Assembly (NCBI GenBank): GCA_020051955.1
Contig: JAGVQB010000047.1
Coordinates: 1-39,609 of the forward strand
Direction: 5' to 3'
DNA from: a bacterium
GTDB lineage: Bacteria > Patescibacteriota > Patescibacteriia > UBA9934 > GWF2-40-263
DNA: 39,609 nt
A program made the translations under genes and the position numbers. The notes under the pieces are model-generated. The model saw only the letters and a list, made by a program, of their open reading frames with translations, was not told the DNA's origin and searched no databases. This document shows, piece by piece, positions 24,850 through 33,279 of the stretch (the first letter of the stretch is position 1; every line of letters begins with the position of its first letter).

Positions 24850-25989
24850 CTAAACAATGATTCTAGGAAGCCCGCGATTAATTTGCGCTATCACCTCATA
24901 ATTAACTGTAGAAGATTTTTGGGCGATGTCTTCAGCTGAAATTCGATGTCGTCCGTCCGTACCCAAGAGTATTACTTCGTCTTCTTTTGCAACCGAAGGC
25001 ACATCAGAAACATCAACCATCATCATATTCATACACACCCTTCCAATGATTTTGCATCGCTGCCCACGTAATAGAACCTCACCAATTGATGATAAAGACC
25101 TTCTGTAACCGTCAAAATAACCAACCGGCAATACAGCGATCCTCCCACTTCGTTTTATTTTTTCAGTAAGACCATAACCCACAGGCGTTCCCATTGATAC
25201 GTTTTTAATTTGCGCGACAATTGTCTTCCATGTCATGACTGGGACGAGATCAAGATTCATGTTTAGTTTGCGTGCGGTATTTTGTACTGATTCAGATGGC
25301 CATAAACCGTACATTGAAATCCCGGCACGGACCAATGTCTGATGTGTTTGTGGATAAAGGATTATCGCGGCTGAACACGCGCAATGTCTGTACGTTGGCA
25401 CAAGCCCATAAGAAGCAAGGGTTTCTGCCCCTTGACCAAGTAATGTGAATTGTTGCGCGGCAAAATCAGAGGTATCGGCATCCTCGATATTCGCGAAGTG
25501 TGTTGAAAGACCCTCAAGCTTTACATAAGGGGATCGCAAAAATTGTTGCGCTAAATCAGGTAGATCATCTAATGAAGCCCCCTGGCGTTGAGTGCCTGTT
25601 TCGATTTTTAGATGTACGTTAATTGTTTTTGCTAGTTCGCTCCCAACCTTCTGCGCCCACTCAATCCCCTCTTTATCATATAGGGTCAAATGGATTCCCG
25701 CGTTGATCGCTTCCTTAAATCGATCAAACATCGTGTATCCCAGGACAATAATGAGAGCCGATGGAAAAATCTCCTGTAGATAAAGCGCATCATCAATATC
25801 GTCCACCGCGTACGCGTCTACCCCGGCACGGTTAGCAATTGTAACCACCTCCTTCAAGCCATGCCCATAAGCGTTTGCTTTTACAACAGCACAAAAACGC
25901 GCGCGCGGTTCAAGAATGGCACGCATTGATTCGATGTTATGAACGAGAGCTCGTTCACTAATCTCAATCCATGTTCGACAACGCTTCAT
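24850..25989 (-). CDS. alr: Alanine racemase
   Basis: This 379-residue PLP enzyme makes D-alanine for peptidoglycan. The PLP lysine is K37 in VVKANAYGHG. The second-domain block GTPVGYGLTEKIKRSGRIAVLPVGYFDGYRR carries the catalytic-tyrosine region, and CMNMMMVDVSDV follows as usual. Its first 26 bases overlap the NUDIX gene. The ATG is preceded by TTTTTTC rather than a Shine-Dalgarno. Neighbouring mrd/mre and ftsQ genes place it in a cell-wall context. Confidence 0.96.
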   Translation of the reverse strand: MKRCRTWIEISERALVHNIESMRAILEPRARFCAVVKANAYGHGLKEVVTIANRAGVDAYAVDDIDDALYLQEIFPSALIIVLGYTMFDRFKEAINAGIHLTLYDKEGIEWAQKVGSELAKTINVHLKIETGTQRQGASLDDLPDLAQQFLRSPYVKLEGLSTHFANIEDADTSDFAAQQFTLLGQGAETLASYGLVPTYRHCACSAAIILYPQTHQTLVRAGISMYGLWPSESVQNTARKLNMNLDLVPVMTWKTIVAQIKNVSMGTPVGYGLTEKIKRSGRIAVLPVGYFDGYRRSLSSIGEVLLRGQRCKIIGRVCMNMMMVDVSDVPSVAKEDEVILLGTDGRHRISAEDIAQKSSTVNYEVIAQINRGLPRIIV

Positions 25990-26398
25990 GAAAAAATGTA
26001 TTTACAATATTTTTGTTAGCTTCGAGTATATCCATTTTAAGTAACTCGCGTTTCGTAACCCATTTGTGTTGATAAGCTTTTGTCTCTTCCAATTTGGTCA
26101 ACCCCTCCCCTACCAACGAATGGAAACAGTGGATGTGTACTCGCAGAATGTGATCATCAAGATGCCAATCGTGAGTGTGGATTCCAAAGAAGCGAGATTG
26201 TAAAGCCATTATGCCTATTTCCTCGACGATTTCCCTATTTATAGCGGTATTAGGATCCTCCCCTATTTTGAACTTCCCTCCGGGGAATTCCCACTTTTTA
26301 TCAAACAAAGGATTATTATCTCGTCGTTGAATCAACAAAAAACGGTCCTCACGTTCGCAGATGCTTACCACAATGTCGAGTTCTTTAATTGGCATCAT
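25964..26398 (-). CDS. NUDIX hydrolase (MutT-like)
   Basis: This 144-residue hydrolase of nucleoside diphosphate-linked substrates has the Nudix box at about residues 40-62 (GGKFKIGEDPNTAINREIVEE, with the REIVEEIG core intact). The fold looks complete. Substrate is not predictable; clean-up of oxidised nucleotides is one option. It overlaps both neighbours (14 and 26 bases), so it is tightly coupled within the lysS-ftsQ operon. Confidence 0.93.
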   Translation of the reverse strand: MMPIKELDIVVSICEREDRFLLIQRRDNNPLFDKKWEFPGGKFKIGEDPNTAINREIVEEIGIMALQSRFFGIHTHDWHLDDHILRVHIHCFHSLVGEGLTKLEETKAYQHKWVTKRELLKMDILEANKNIVNTFFHEALSNMD

Positions 26399-26762
26399 AT
26401 TTTCTCGCGCGCACGAGTTTTACATTGCGATTGTTTTTGAGAAGCCAACTTTGAAGCGCGTTAAATAAACAATCCTGATCGTGACCGATTAGGATGATGT
26501 CTGGACGGACAGAATCGATTATTTCAAATGACCCAAGCTCGACATCACACAAACGAGCATCGTAAACACCAGGGTATCCCAAAACAGAACTCAACCGTTG
26601 TTGCTCTGGAAAACGCGGTACCTTATTTTTCAATACTATGACATGAGCATCTCTCGCGACGCCAACCACAACCTCCGCGCCTAACGCTTTGGCTTGATCC
26701 AAAAACGATTCGTGTCCTTTGTGAAGTCCGTCGAACGTGCCAAATACCAAAGCTTTTGTCAT
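26385..26762 (-). CDS. Cytidylyltransferase-like nucleotidyltransferase
   Basis: This 125-residue protein has the family core VFGTFDGLHKGHESFLDQAK (HxGH at about 14-17) and a later variant of the second signature. It resembles small glycerol-3-phosphate cytidylyltransferase/FAD-synthetase-type enzymes that transfer a nucleotide to a phosphorylated substrate. Substrate is not readable. It overlaps lysS by 4 bases, and a GGGGAG a few bases before the ATG may serve as ribosome binding site. Confidence 0.87.
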   Translation of the reverse strand: MTKALVFGTFDGLHKGHESFLDQAKALGAEVVVGVARDAHVIVLKNKVPRFPEQQRLSSVLGYPGVYDARLCDVELGSFEIIDSVRPDIILIGHDQDCLFNALQSWLLKNNRNVKLVRARKYDAN

Positions 26763-28240
26763 ACCACTCCCCTATCAGGCCGCAGTGTTGGGAATAAAAT
26801 GACCTCTTTTATATTGTTTGATCCTGTTAAAAGCATAACCATCCGATCAATCCCAATTCCAATTCCGCAAGCAGGGGGCATCCCGTGTTTGATTGCTTCC
26901 AAATAATCATCATCAGTCTGGTGAGCTTCTGCAAAGCCTGCTTTTTCTCGTTGTTTTTCTACGACAAATCTCTTCTCGAGGTCGACAGGATCATTTAGCT
27001 CGGAATAATTATTTCCGATCTCGCTACCAAGGGCAAAAGCCTCAAACCGCTCGACGAAACGCGCGTCATCCACGCACCGTTTTGCCAGAGGAGAAACTTC
27101 GACTGGGTAATCGTAAATAATTGTTGGTTGGATCAGTTTTTCTTCGACGAGGTTCTCAAAAGCTAGCGCCATGAGTTCTCCGATGGTTTGTATTCGTTCG
27201 ATGTCTTCTTTAATACCCTTAGAAAGTTTTAGCATTGTCTTCTTAGCAGTATCCAAGTCATTCCAGGTTGATGTTGGTACCCCACCTATCTGTTCGACAG
27301 CCTCAATAAGACGTAACCGTTTCCATGGTCTTTGAAGTTCAATCAAAACGTCATCGCTTTTTACTTTCGTCGTTCCAATCGCGTTGATCGCCGCCTGCTC
27401 GAAAATTTCTTCAAAGATCGCCATTCCATATTCATAATTCTCGTAAGCGATCTGTGCCTCCAGCATCGTAAACTCTGGATTGTGGTCGTGATCGATCCCC
27501 TCGTTTCGAAAAACTTTCGTAATCTCATAAACTTTCTCAAAACCACCAACAAGAAGACGCTTCAAATACATCTCATCTGATATGCGCAAATAAAAATCAG
27601 CGTCCAGTGCGTTGTGATGCGTGATGAACGGTCGCGCAAAACCACCACCGTACACAGGTTGTAGTGTTGGTGTCTCGACCTCGAGGAACCCGCGCGAGTC
27701 TAATAACTGGCGAATGGCAGTGATTATTTTTGTGCGCGTTTTTAGTCGTGAACGCACCTCGTCGTTCATGATTAGATCAAGATACCTTTTGCGGAAACGC
27801 GTTTCGATGTCACTGATGCCGTGCCATTTTTCTGGTAGAGGTAAGGTTGACTTGGTAAGAAGCACAAAAGTTTTTACCTCCAAAGATTTTTCTCCCTTCT
27901 GTGTTGTAAAAGACGTGCCAGTAACCTCAACGAAATCTCCAACATCCATTGTCTTGTGGAAAAACTCGTATCGGTCGTCGCCTAGTTCGTTTTTCCGAAG
28001 AGCAATCTGCACAAATCCTGATTCATCAAACAATTGCGCGAATGTTAAACCGCCGTGCTTGCGCACAAGTTTCAGCCTTCCAAGAAGAGTTACTACATCC
28101 TTGCGCGCGCAGATACCATCAAAACCATCGACGAATTCTTTGATCATGTGTGATCGCGTGCCCTTCGATGGATATGGATTAATTCCAGCGTCTCGTATCG
28201 CGCAAAGCCTCGCGAGACGGTCGTTTTCTTCTTGAATCAT
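26759..28240 (-). CDS. lysS: Lysyl-tRNA synthetase, class II
   Basis: This 493-residue class II synthetase charges tRNA-Lys. It has an N-terminal OB-fold anticodon domain (about 45-150), motif 1 around 165-200, motif 2 FRNEGIDHDHNPEFT near 250, and motif 3 GIGIGIDRMVMLLTG near 465. Length fits the bacterial enzyme. It begins the operon lysS - nucleotidyltransferase - NUDIX - alr - ftsQ, with a strong promoter 39 bases upstream. No Shine-Dalgarno is evident. Confidence 0.97.
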   Translation of the reverse strand: MIQEENDRLARLCAIRDAGINPYPSKGTRSHMIKEFVDGFDGICARKDVVTLLGRLKLVRKHGGLTFAQLFDESGFVQIALRKNELGDDRYEFFHKTMDVGDFVEVTGTSFTTQKGEKSLEVKTFVLLTKSTLPLPEKWHGISDIETRFRKRYLDLIMNDEVRSRLKTRTKIITAIRQLLDSRGFLEVETPTLQPVYGGGFARPFITHHNALDADFYLRISDEMYLKRLLVGGFEKVYEITKVFRNEGIDHDHNPEFTMLEAQIAYENYEYGMAIFEEIFEQAAINAIGTTKVKSDDVLIELQRPWKRLRLIEAVEQIGGVPTSTWNDLDTAKKTMLKLSKGIKEDIERIQTIGELMALAFENLVEEKLIQPTIIYDYPVEVSPLAKRCVDDARFVERFEAFALGSEIGNNYSELNDPVDLEKRFVVEKQREKAGFAEAHQTDDDYLEAIKHGMPPACGIGIGIDRMVMLLTGSNNIKEVILFPTLRPDRGVV

Positions 28241-28279
28241 ATGTTTTGATCTGAGTAAAAAGTAGCAAAAGATAAAGCA

Positions 28280-28309
28280 ATTTTAGCTGGTTTATCTCGT
28301 TGTTGTCAA
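28280..28309 (-). promoter_or_regulatory. Promoter of the lysS-ftsQ operon
   Basis: On the minus strand TTGACA (28304-28309) is followed after 18 bases by TAAAAT (28280-28285), 6 of 6 and 5 of 6 consensus matches. The -35 overlaps the T-run of the greA terminator. Confidence 0.82.
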
Positions 28310-28341
28310 AAAAATCATCCCCCCTTCGCGGGTAGATGATT
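28308..28341 (-). terminator. Intrinsic terminator of greA
   Basis: On the minus strand AATCATC and GATGATT form a 7-bp outer stem (28335-28341 with 28313-28319), with an inner GC-rich CCC/GGG part. A run of T (28308-28312) follows. It lies 15 bases past the greA stop codon. Confidence 0.88.
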
Positions 28342-28355
28342 CTTTGCAGAGACCT

Positions 28356-28811
28356 CTAAATAATTTTCAGAATCTCAAATTCTATTACTCCGGTTACCAA
28401 ATCAACTGCCACGCGATCCCCTACCCTACGGCTCATGAATGCCTGCCCAATCGGAGATTCATTACTTATCTTTCCTTCCACTGGATTTGCTTCATGTGAC
28501 CCAACCATTGAATATGTCTTCTCGCCTTTTTCTGTCATGACCACGAATGTTGTTCCAAGCGTTATCTCGTCTCCACCCGTGGAAGCAGTCACCATTATTA
28601 CGTCATGAATCTGCGATTCGATTTCCGCAATGTGCGCTTCATTGAAACCTTGTTCCTCTTTTGATTCTTGATATTCAAAATTCTCGGAGAGATCCCCAAG
28701 CTCCTTTGCGCCAGCAATTTTTTCCGCGATTTGCTTTCGAAGATCCTTTTTTCGATACTGAAGCTCTTTCATCTTTTCTTCCAAAGCCTTCTTGGACAGA
28801 TAAGTTGGCAT
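28356..28811 (-). CDS. greA: Transcription elongation factor GreA
   Basis: This 151-residue factor enters the RNA polymerase secondary channel and stimulates cleavage of backtracked RNA. The N-terminal coiled coil (about 1-75) carries the acidic tip in GDLSENFEYQ, followed by the C-terminal FKBP-like domain (about 85-150), with PVEGKISNESPIGQAFM near 108. Its leader contains a promoter and then a terminator-like hairpin ending 6 bases before the ATG, suggesting control of its own transcription. It ends with its own terminator, so it is a single-gene unit, possibly with read-through from mrdA. Confidence 0.96.
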   Translation of the reverse strand: MPTYLSKKALEEKMKELQYRKKDLRKQIAEKIAGAKELGDLSENFEYQESKEEQGFNEAHIAEIESQIHDVIMVTASTGGDEITLGTTFVVMTEKGEKTYSMVGSHEANPVEGKISNESPIGQAFMSRRVGDRVAVDLVTGVIEFEILKII

Positions 28812-28816
28812 ACTTC

Positions 28817-28845
28817 AAAAAATTAACACCCGCTTGTGGGTGTTA
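28817..28845 (-). terminator. Terminator-like hairpin in the greA leader
   Basis: On the minus strand TAACACCC and GGGTGTTA form a perfect 8-bp stem with a 6-base loop (28824-28845), followed by AATTTTTTG. It sits between the putative greA promoter and the ATG. It may terminate the mreB-mrdA operon, attenuate greA, or both. Confidence 0.8.
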
Positions 28846-28849
28846 CTTC

Positions 28850-28878
28850 AGACTATCGTCTTGTGAGGCGCGTGTCAA
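28850..28878 (-). promoter_or_regulatory. Putative greA promoter
   Basis: On the minus strand TTGACA (28873-28878) is spaced exactly 17 bases from TAGTCT (28850-28855), a weak -10. Transcription would begin near 28843, within the 5' arm of the leader hairpin. Confidence 0.55.
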
Positions 28879-28902
28879 TCACACAATGTGGAAAAGTTAT
28901 TT

Positions 28903-30825
28903 TCATTTACCATAAAGGAACCACCAACTAAACAACTCGCGTGCAAGCGGAACAGCCGCATCAGTACTCTCACCGCCTTCTTCGATAAGAACTACCAGGG
29001 TCAGGGTCGGATTTTCGTATGGAGCAAAACCCGTAAACCAGGAATGAAACGGAAGATCGCCTGGTGTTTGTGCTGTCCCTGTCTTTCCTGCCACAGATTC
29101 CGCAAGACCATTCAGCGACCTCGCGCTTCCAGTGCTTACAGTTTGCCTCATTCCCTCTCTAACAACACGCAAGGCTTCTTCGTTCAGGCCATCAATCGGT
29201 TCGACTAACACTTCGCCTTCAACCACACTTGGAGTGACTTTATACCCGCCGTTAGCGATAACTGATGTCGCGACAGCCATTTGAAGTGGTGTTGTTAAAA
29301 AATCCCCTTGTCCAATCGCGTAATGGTACGTATCACCAACATACCAGCGTTCACCTTTTACAGATTCTTTCCATTCCTTTGACGGCAAAAAACCATCGGT
29401 CTCGCCAGGCAAATCAATTCCAGTTTTAGAACCGAATCCGAATCGTCTCGCGTAATCACTAATACGTTCGACTCCTAGTCCAGTAACTTGATCGAGTCCT
29501 CCACCAATGATGTAAAAATAAGTATTCACCGATTCTGCTATAGCCTTTCGTACGTCTGTGACACCGTGACCGCCCTCTTTCCAATCAGGAAAAAACCACT
29601 GTCCGATTCTGACGCCACCAGTAGAAACGAAAGATGAGTGCTCCCCAACGATTTTTTCAGCGAGAGCCGCGTAGGCCACAAACGGTTTAAATATGGATCC
29701 AGATGGATATTCCCCAGCGATGGCTCGTGGAAAAAGTGGCTGGGCAGGATCTTCAAGAAGTTGTGCATACCTTGTGGCGTCAATTCCACCAATAAAATCA
29801 TTACTGTCAAACGTTGGTAAACTAACAAGAGCGCGAATTTTTCCACTTGCTGGATCCATAGCGATCACGGCGCCTTTTTGAGCGCCGATTCTTCGAAGTA
29901 ATACGTCAAGTCGTTCCGCAATGTACTTCTGAAAAGCTCCATCAATACACAACGTGATGTCAGCGCCCTGAATTGGATTTTCTTTTGAGACAATACTTAA
30001 TCGTCTTCCTCGGGCGTCAACCTCGTAAATCAACTTTCCTGGAGTACCACGCAGCTGTGTTTCATACCAACGTTCTATTCCTGATTTCCCTACATCATCG
30101 ATCAGACGATAATCGTCTTGAGAGTACTCTTCAAGATCCTGGACACTAACACCGCCAGTAAAACCAAGTACGTGGGAAAGAGATGGAATTGTTGGAGTAT
30201 ACAGGCGCTTATTTTTTGTTTTTAATTCAAAACCATCAAAACTGGCTATGTCCACCGCGATTCGCATTGCCGCGTCATAATCCAACGAATCAATAACTGG
30301 AACTGGATCATGTGGTGTGGATGATTTTAATGAGTAAAGTAATTCTAAATCGATCGGATTTAATCCAATAATTTTAGAGACTTCGTAAAAAATGCCGTTG
30401 CGCTCGTCTTCCCCGCGCGGAAGCTTAGAAATTGTCATCGTAAGAATGAAGGCTGGTTCGTTCCACGCAAGCTGTTCACCGTCTCTGTCAAAAATCCGAC
30501 CACGTAACGGCACAACAAGTTCAGTTTGGTAACGATTCTTTGTCGCCAATTCCTGATAGTGTTGACCATTGACGATTTGTAACTGAATTGATCGAATTGC
30601 GAAACATAATATACAAACGATGGCTACAATTGTAACCGTACGGAATCGTTTAGAAGACACACAGCTATTGAGCGCCGGTGCTGGTCTAGCAGACCCGTTC
30701 TTGGTAGAGGCTGAACTCAAAAAGTGTTCTATCTCATTATGAACGTGTTTTGACCCAACGCTGGCTCCTGTGCCTTGCTGGAGTCGAAAGATTCTTGATG
30801 GTTGTTGTTTTCGAAAAAAAGTCAT
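28903..30825 (-). CDS. mrdA: Penicillin-binding protein 2 (class B transpeptidase, elongation)
   Basis: This 640-residue membrane-anchored transpeptidase cross-links peptidoglycan during elongation with the MreBCD machinery. It has a cytosolic N-terminus, one transmembrane helix (about 55-75), a dimerisation domain, then the transpeptidase domain. The catalytic motifs are SIFK near residue 375 (nucleophile Ser), SVN near 430 and KTGT near 580. All are intact. It starts 4 bases after mreD, so it is in the mreBCD-mrdA operon. The usual partner rodA is not in the window. The gene is followed by the greA promoter region. Confidence 0.96.
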   Translation of the reverse strand: MTFFRKQQPSRIFRLQQGTGASVGSKHVHNEIEHFLSSASTKNGSARPAPALNSCVSSKRFRTVTIVAIVCILCFAIRSIQLQIVNGQHYQELATKNRYQTELVVPLRGRIFDRDGEQLAWNEPAFILTMTISKLPRGEDERNGIFYEVSKIIGLNPIDLELLYSLKSSTPHDPVPVIDSLDYDAAMRIAVDIASFDGFELKTKNKRLYTPTIPSLSHVLGFTGGVSVQDLEEYSQDDYRLIDDVGKSGIERWYETQLRGTPGKLIYEVDARGRRLSIVSKENPIQGADITLCIDGAFQKYIAERLDVLLRRIGAQKGAVIAMDPASGKIRALVSLPTFDSNDFIGGIDATRYAQLLEDPAQPLFPRAIAGEYPSGSIFKPFVAYAALAEKIVGEHSSFVSTGGVRIGQWFFPDWKEGGHGVTDVRKAIAESVNTYFYIIGGGLDQVTGLGVERISDYARRFGFGSKTGIDLPGETDGFLPSKEWKESVKGERWYVGDTYHYAIGQGDFLTTPLQMAVATSVIANGGYKVTPSVVEGEVLVEPIDGLNEEALRVVREGMRQTVSTGSARSLNGLAESVAGKTGTAQTPGDLPFHSWFTGFAPYENPTLTLVVLIEEGGESTDAAVPLARELFSWWFLYGK

Positions 30826-30829
30826 TGCA

Positions 30830-31342
30830 CTAAATCGGCAAAAGAAGTTGAATTAATCTACGGGTAGGATTAGCTAGTGGAAAGAGTAGAAGTAATATCG
30901 GGAGAGAAAGCATTGCGCCAAAAAGTCGGACGGTAAAAATTCCTATTGAATCCAAAACATTCGAAAAAAACATAACAAAAAATATCGCGATTACCATCTC
31001 AACAATCGCTACTGTGATCAAGCCGAGGATCGTGGTTGCCGCCAATCCGTAATAAGAGTGATTTGAAAATAAGTGTCTTGACGCAAGGAAAATACATATC
31101 GCGGAAATTGAGTACGCCACCGTCTCAATTGGTATTGCGCCGATCCCCAACAAATCAAGAAAAGCGCCCTCAAGTACAACCCACCAAATAGCCCCTGATA
31201 CAGATACGTACTGGAAAAGAAAAACAGAGCAAACAAAAATAAGAGGTATCATACAAAAGGGTTGGGGCAAGGAATTGATGAAACTGACCTGCAACACGAT
31301 CAATAGTATGAACGCGAGAATTGATGCAAAAAAACGGATCAT
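30830..31342 (-). CDS. mreD: Rod shape-determining protein MreD
   Basis: This 170-residue integral membrane protein has about five hydrophobic helices with the MreD pattern (IVLQVSFINSLP, then a VVLEGAFLDLLG loop). It belongs to the elongasome with MreB, MreC and PBP2. It overlaps mreC by 4 bases and precedes mrdA by 4. Assignment leans on both pattern and position. Confidence 0.88.
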   Translation of the reverse strand: MIRFFASILAFILLIVLQVSFINSLPQPFCMIPLIFVCSVFLFQYVSVSGAIWWVVLEGAFLDLLGIGAIPIETVAYSISAICIFLASRHLFSNHSYYGLAATTILGLITVAIVEMVIAIFFVMFFSNVLDSIGIFTVRLFGAMLSLPILLLLFPLANPTRRLIQLLLPI

Positions 31343-32139
31343 AGTATCTCTTGTGTCAGGATGATAACAGAAGACAAAAGACGCATATCGATCAATGGTT
31401 CGACAACAGCCGATTTAAACAAACTAGCTTCATCTTGCTCAACGGCGTTTACGATTCCAACAATTAGTCCGCTTGGGACACTTGCCTCAAGCCCCGATGT
31501 CACGACGATGTCATTAATTGAGATGGACTCATCCAGCGGAATAAATGAAATCGAAAGAAGCCCACTTTGTGTGCCTCGCGCAATCCCGATTGTCTGGTGC
31601 TCGTTTACGAGGCTAACTGCCGTGGCGTGATCTGGGTCTGAAATTGTCACAACTGTAGATGAGTTTGATGTAACCTTAACAACCTTTCCCACTAAGACAC
31701 CCTGGTCAGCAACAACCGGATCATTAATTTTGACACCCTGTACGCTACCTGCGTTGACCACGAACCGACTCACTGTATTTTCAAGACTTTTTGCTAGGAT
31801 TTTAGCAGACACAAAGGGAGACTCTGTTCGTTCGATAAATCCAACCATCTGTTTCAATTCGTTGTTTTCTTTCTTTAGTCTTTCAAACTCAACACGATCC
31901 AAAGCTAAGTGTTCAAGAGTTTCAGAGATCTCTTTTAATTCACTCGGAGTGATCTCTTGCGAATTATTGAACCAATACGTGGAATTATAAATACCTGTGC
32001 CAATACGAGTGAAGAAGCCCGCGACAGGTGAAATAAAAAGAGCGGCAAGACCTGGAAAAATAACAAATATCAAAAAAATGAGTGCAACGAAATAAAACGA
32101 CAACAACCGCCTACGTTTTCCCATTGGGAAGACGCGCAT
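31339..32139 (-). CDS. mreC: Rod shape-determining protein MreC
   Basis: This 266-residue bitopic protein has a transmembrane helix at about 14-35, a coiled coil (about 65-100) and the paired beta-barrel periplasmic domain (DPVVADQGVLVGKV, VVTSGLEASVPSGLIVGIV). It links MreB and MreD to PBP2. The start at 32139 gives 5 extra residues before a second Met. It follows mreB by 6 bases and overlaps mreD by 4. Confidence 0.94.
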   Translation of the reverse strand: MRVFPMGKRRRLLSFYFVALIFLIFVIFPGLAALFISPVAGFFTRIGTGIYNSTYWFNNSQEITPSELKEISETLEHLALDRVEFERLKKENNELKQMVGFIERTESPFVSAKILAKSLENTVSRFVVNAGSVQGVKINDPVVADQGVLVGKVVKVTSNSSTVVTISDPDHATAVSLVNEHQTIGIARGTQSGLLSISFIPLDESISINDIVVTSGLEASVPSGLIVGIVNAVEQDEASLFKSAVVEPLIDMRLLSSVIILTQEIL

Positions 32140-32145
32140 AAATTT

Positions 32146-33198
32146 TTAAATTATACTGCCCTCGCTCGCGGATGGCAGTGAGATATCCTTGAGTAGATTT
32201 TCATTTTCAAGAAGCATCCCAGCTCCTCGAACCACACAGGTCAAAGGATCTTCCGCGACACGCACTGGCACGGATGCTTGACGAGATATCAGCGTATCAA
32301 TGCCTCTTAGTAGAGCGCCGCCGCCAGTAAGCACGACACCGCGTTCGTATATATCGGCAACAAGTTCTGGTGGGGTCATTTCAAGCGTTGCCTTTACGTT
32401 TTCGACAATTATTCGGACTGAACGCGCGAGAGCTTCGCGTACCTGCGTGTCCGTTATCATTATTTCCTTTGGCAACCCAGTTAACAGATCTCGACCGCGC
32501 ATTTCCATTTCCATTGGTTCCTCAAGTTCGATGGCGCTTCCTATTCGCATCTTGATTCGTTCCGCGATTCGTTCTCCCAAAACAAGATTAAACTGCTCAC
32601 GCGCGTATTGAATAATATTTTTGTTCATTTCTTCACCGGCAATTTCAAGTGACTTCCACGTGACAACGCCTGCCAGTGACATAACCGCTATTTCAGTCGT
32701 GCCACCACCGATGTCTACCACCATCATTCCAACAGATTCAGAAAGAGGAAGCCTGGCGCCAAGCGCCGCGAGCATTGAGTTTTCAACCAGATGAACCTTG
32801 CGCGCGCCCGCGGAGAGAGCGGCGTCTTCGATTGCTTTTCGCTCAACTTCCGTTGTCTCAAGCGGAACACCGATTACAATTGTTGGACGGGGGATAAATG
32901 TAAACGACTCTTCATGAACACGATCAATGAAATACTTTAACATCTTTTCTGTTACCTCAAAATCGGAAATGACCCCTTTTGTAAGCGGATGTGAGATTAA
33001 AATGTGTGGCGGCGTCTTTCCCATCATGTCCTTAGCATCCTTCCCGACAGAAAGAATTTGATCAGTTCTTGTATTTACAGCAACGACCGATGGCTCATCA
33101 ATTACAATGCCACCGTCTTTGGAATAGACCCTTGTGTTTGACGTGCCAAGGTCAATACCGAGGTCCTTTGAGAAGTGCCCAAGTATCTTGTTGAACAT
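32146..33198 (-). CDS. mreB: Rod shape-determining protein MreB
   Basis: This 350-residue bacterial actin forms membrane-bound filaments that direct lateral wall synthesis. The actin-fold nucleotide sites are clear: GIDLGTSNTRVY (phosphate 1), MVVDIGGGTTEIAV (phosphate 2) and VLTGGGALLRGID (adenosine). Length is standard. It heads mreBCD-mrdA. The leader has a plausible promoter, then seven T residues and GT before the ATG, but no Shine-Dalgarno. Confidence 0.97.
   Translation of the reverse strand: MFNKILGHFSKDLGIDLGTSNTRVYSKDGGIVIDEPSVVAVNTRTDQILSVGKDAKDMMGKTPPHILISHPLTKGVISDFEVTEKMLKYFIDRVHEESFTFIPRPTIVIGVPLETTEVERKAIEDAALSAGARKVHLVENSMLAALGARLPLSESVGMMVVDIGGGTTEIAVMSLAGVVTWKSLEIAGEEMNKNIIQYAREQFNLVLGERIAERIKMRIGSAIELEEPMEMEMRGRDLLTGLPKEIMITDTQVREALARSVRIIVENVKATLEMTPPELVADIYERGVVLTGGGALLRGIDTLISRQASVPVRVAEDPLTCVVRGAGMLLENENLLKDISLPSASEGSII
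32150..32155 (-). promoter_or_regulatory. Perfect TATAAT just upstream of mreC
   Basis: A consensus TATAAT on the minus strand overlaps the mreB stop region and lies 10 bases upstream of the mreC ATG. No good -35 or extended -10 is present. It could drive a leaderless internal transcript or be chance in AT-rich sequence. Confidence 0.3.
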
Positions 33199-33225
33199 AC
33201 AAAAAAAGAGACCCTTAGGTCATTG

Positions 33226-33254
33226 ATTCTACAGCAACAATTTATCAACAGCAA
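33226..33254 (-). promoter_or_regulatory. Putative promoter of mreBCD-mrdA
   Basis: On the minus strand TTGCTG (33249-33254), 17 bases, then TAGAAT (33226-33231, 5 of 6). The leader then has a short GACC/GGTC stem and seven T residues before the ATG. The stem is too short to call a terminator with confidence. Confidence 0.5.
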
Positions 33255-33279
33255 GCTAATTATTGGACAGTTTTAGTGT

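Noticed and set aside
32150-32155. Independent mreC promoter as a firm call
   Set aside because: TATAAT is perfect but no -35 or extended -10 accompanies it, and it overlaps the AT-rich mreB stop; kept only as low confidence.
33208-33222. Terminator in the mreB leader
   Set aside because: Only a 4-bp GACC/GGTC stem precedes the seven T; too weak to call with the greA and xer hairpins.
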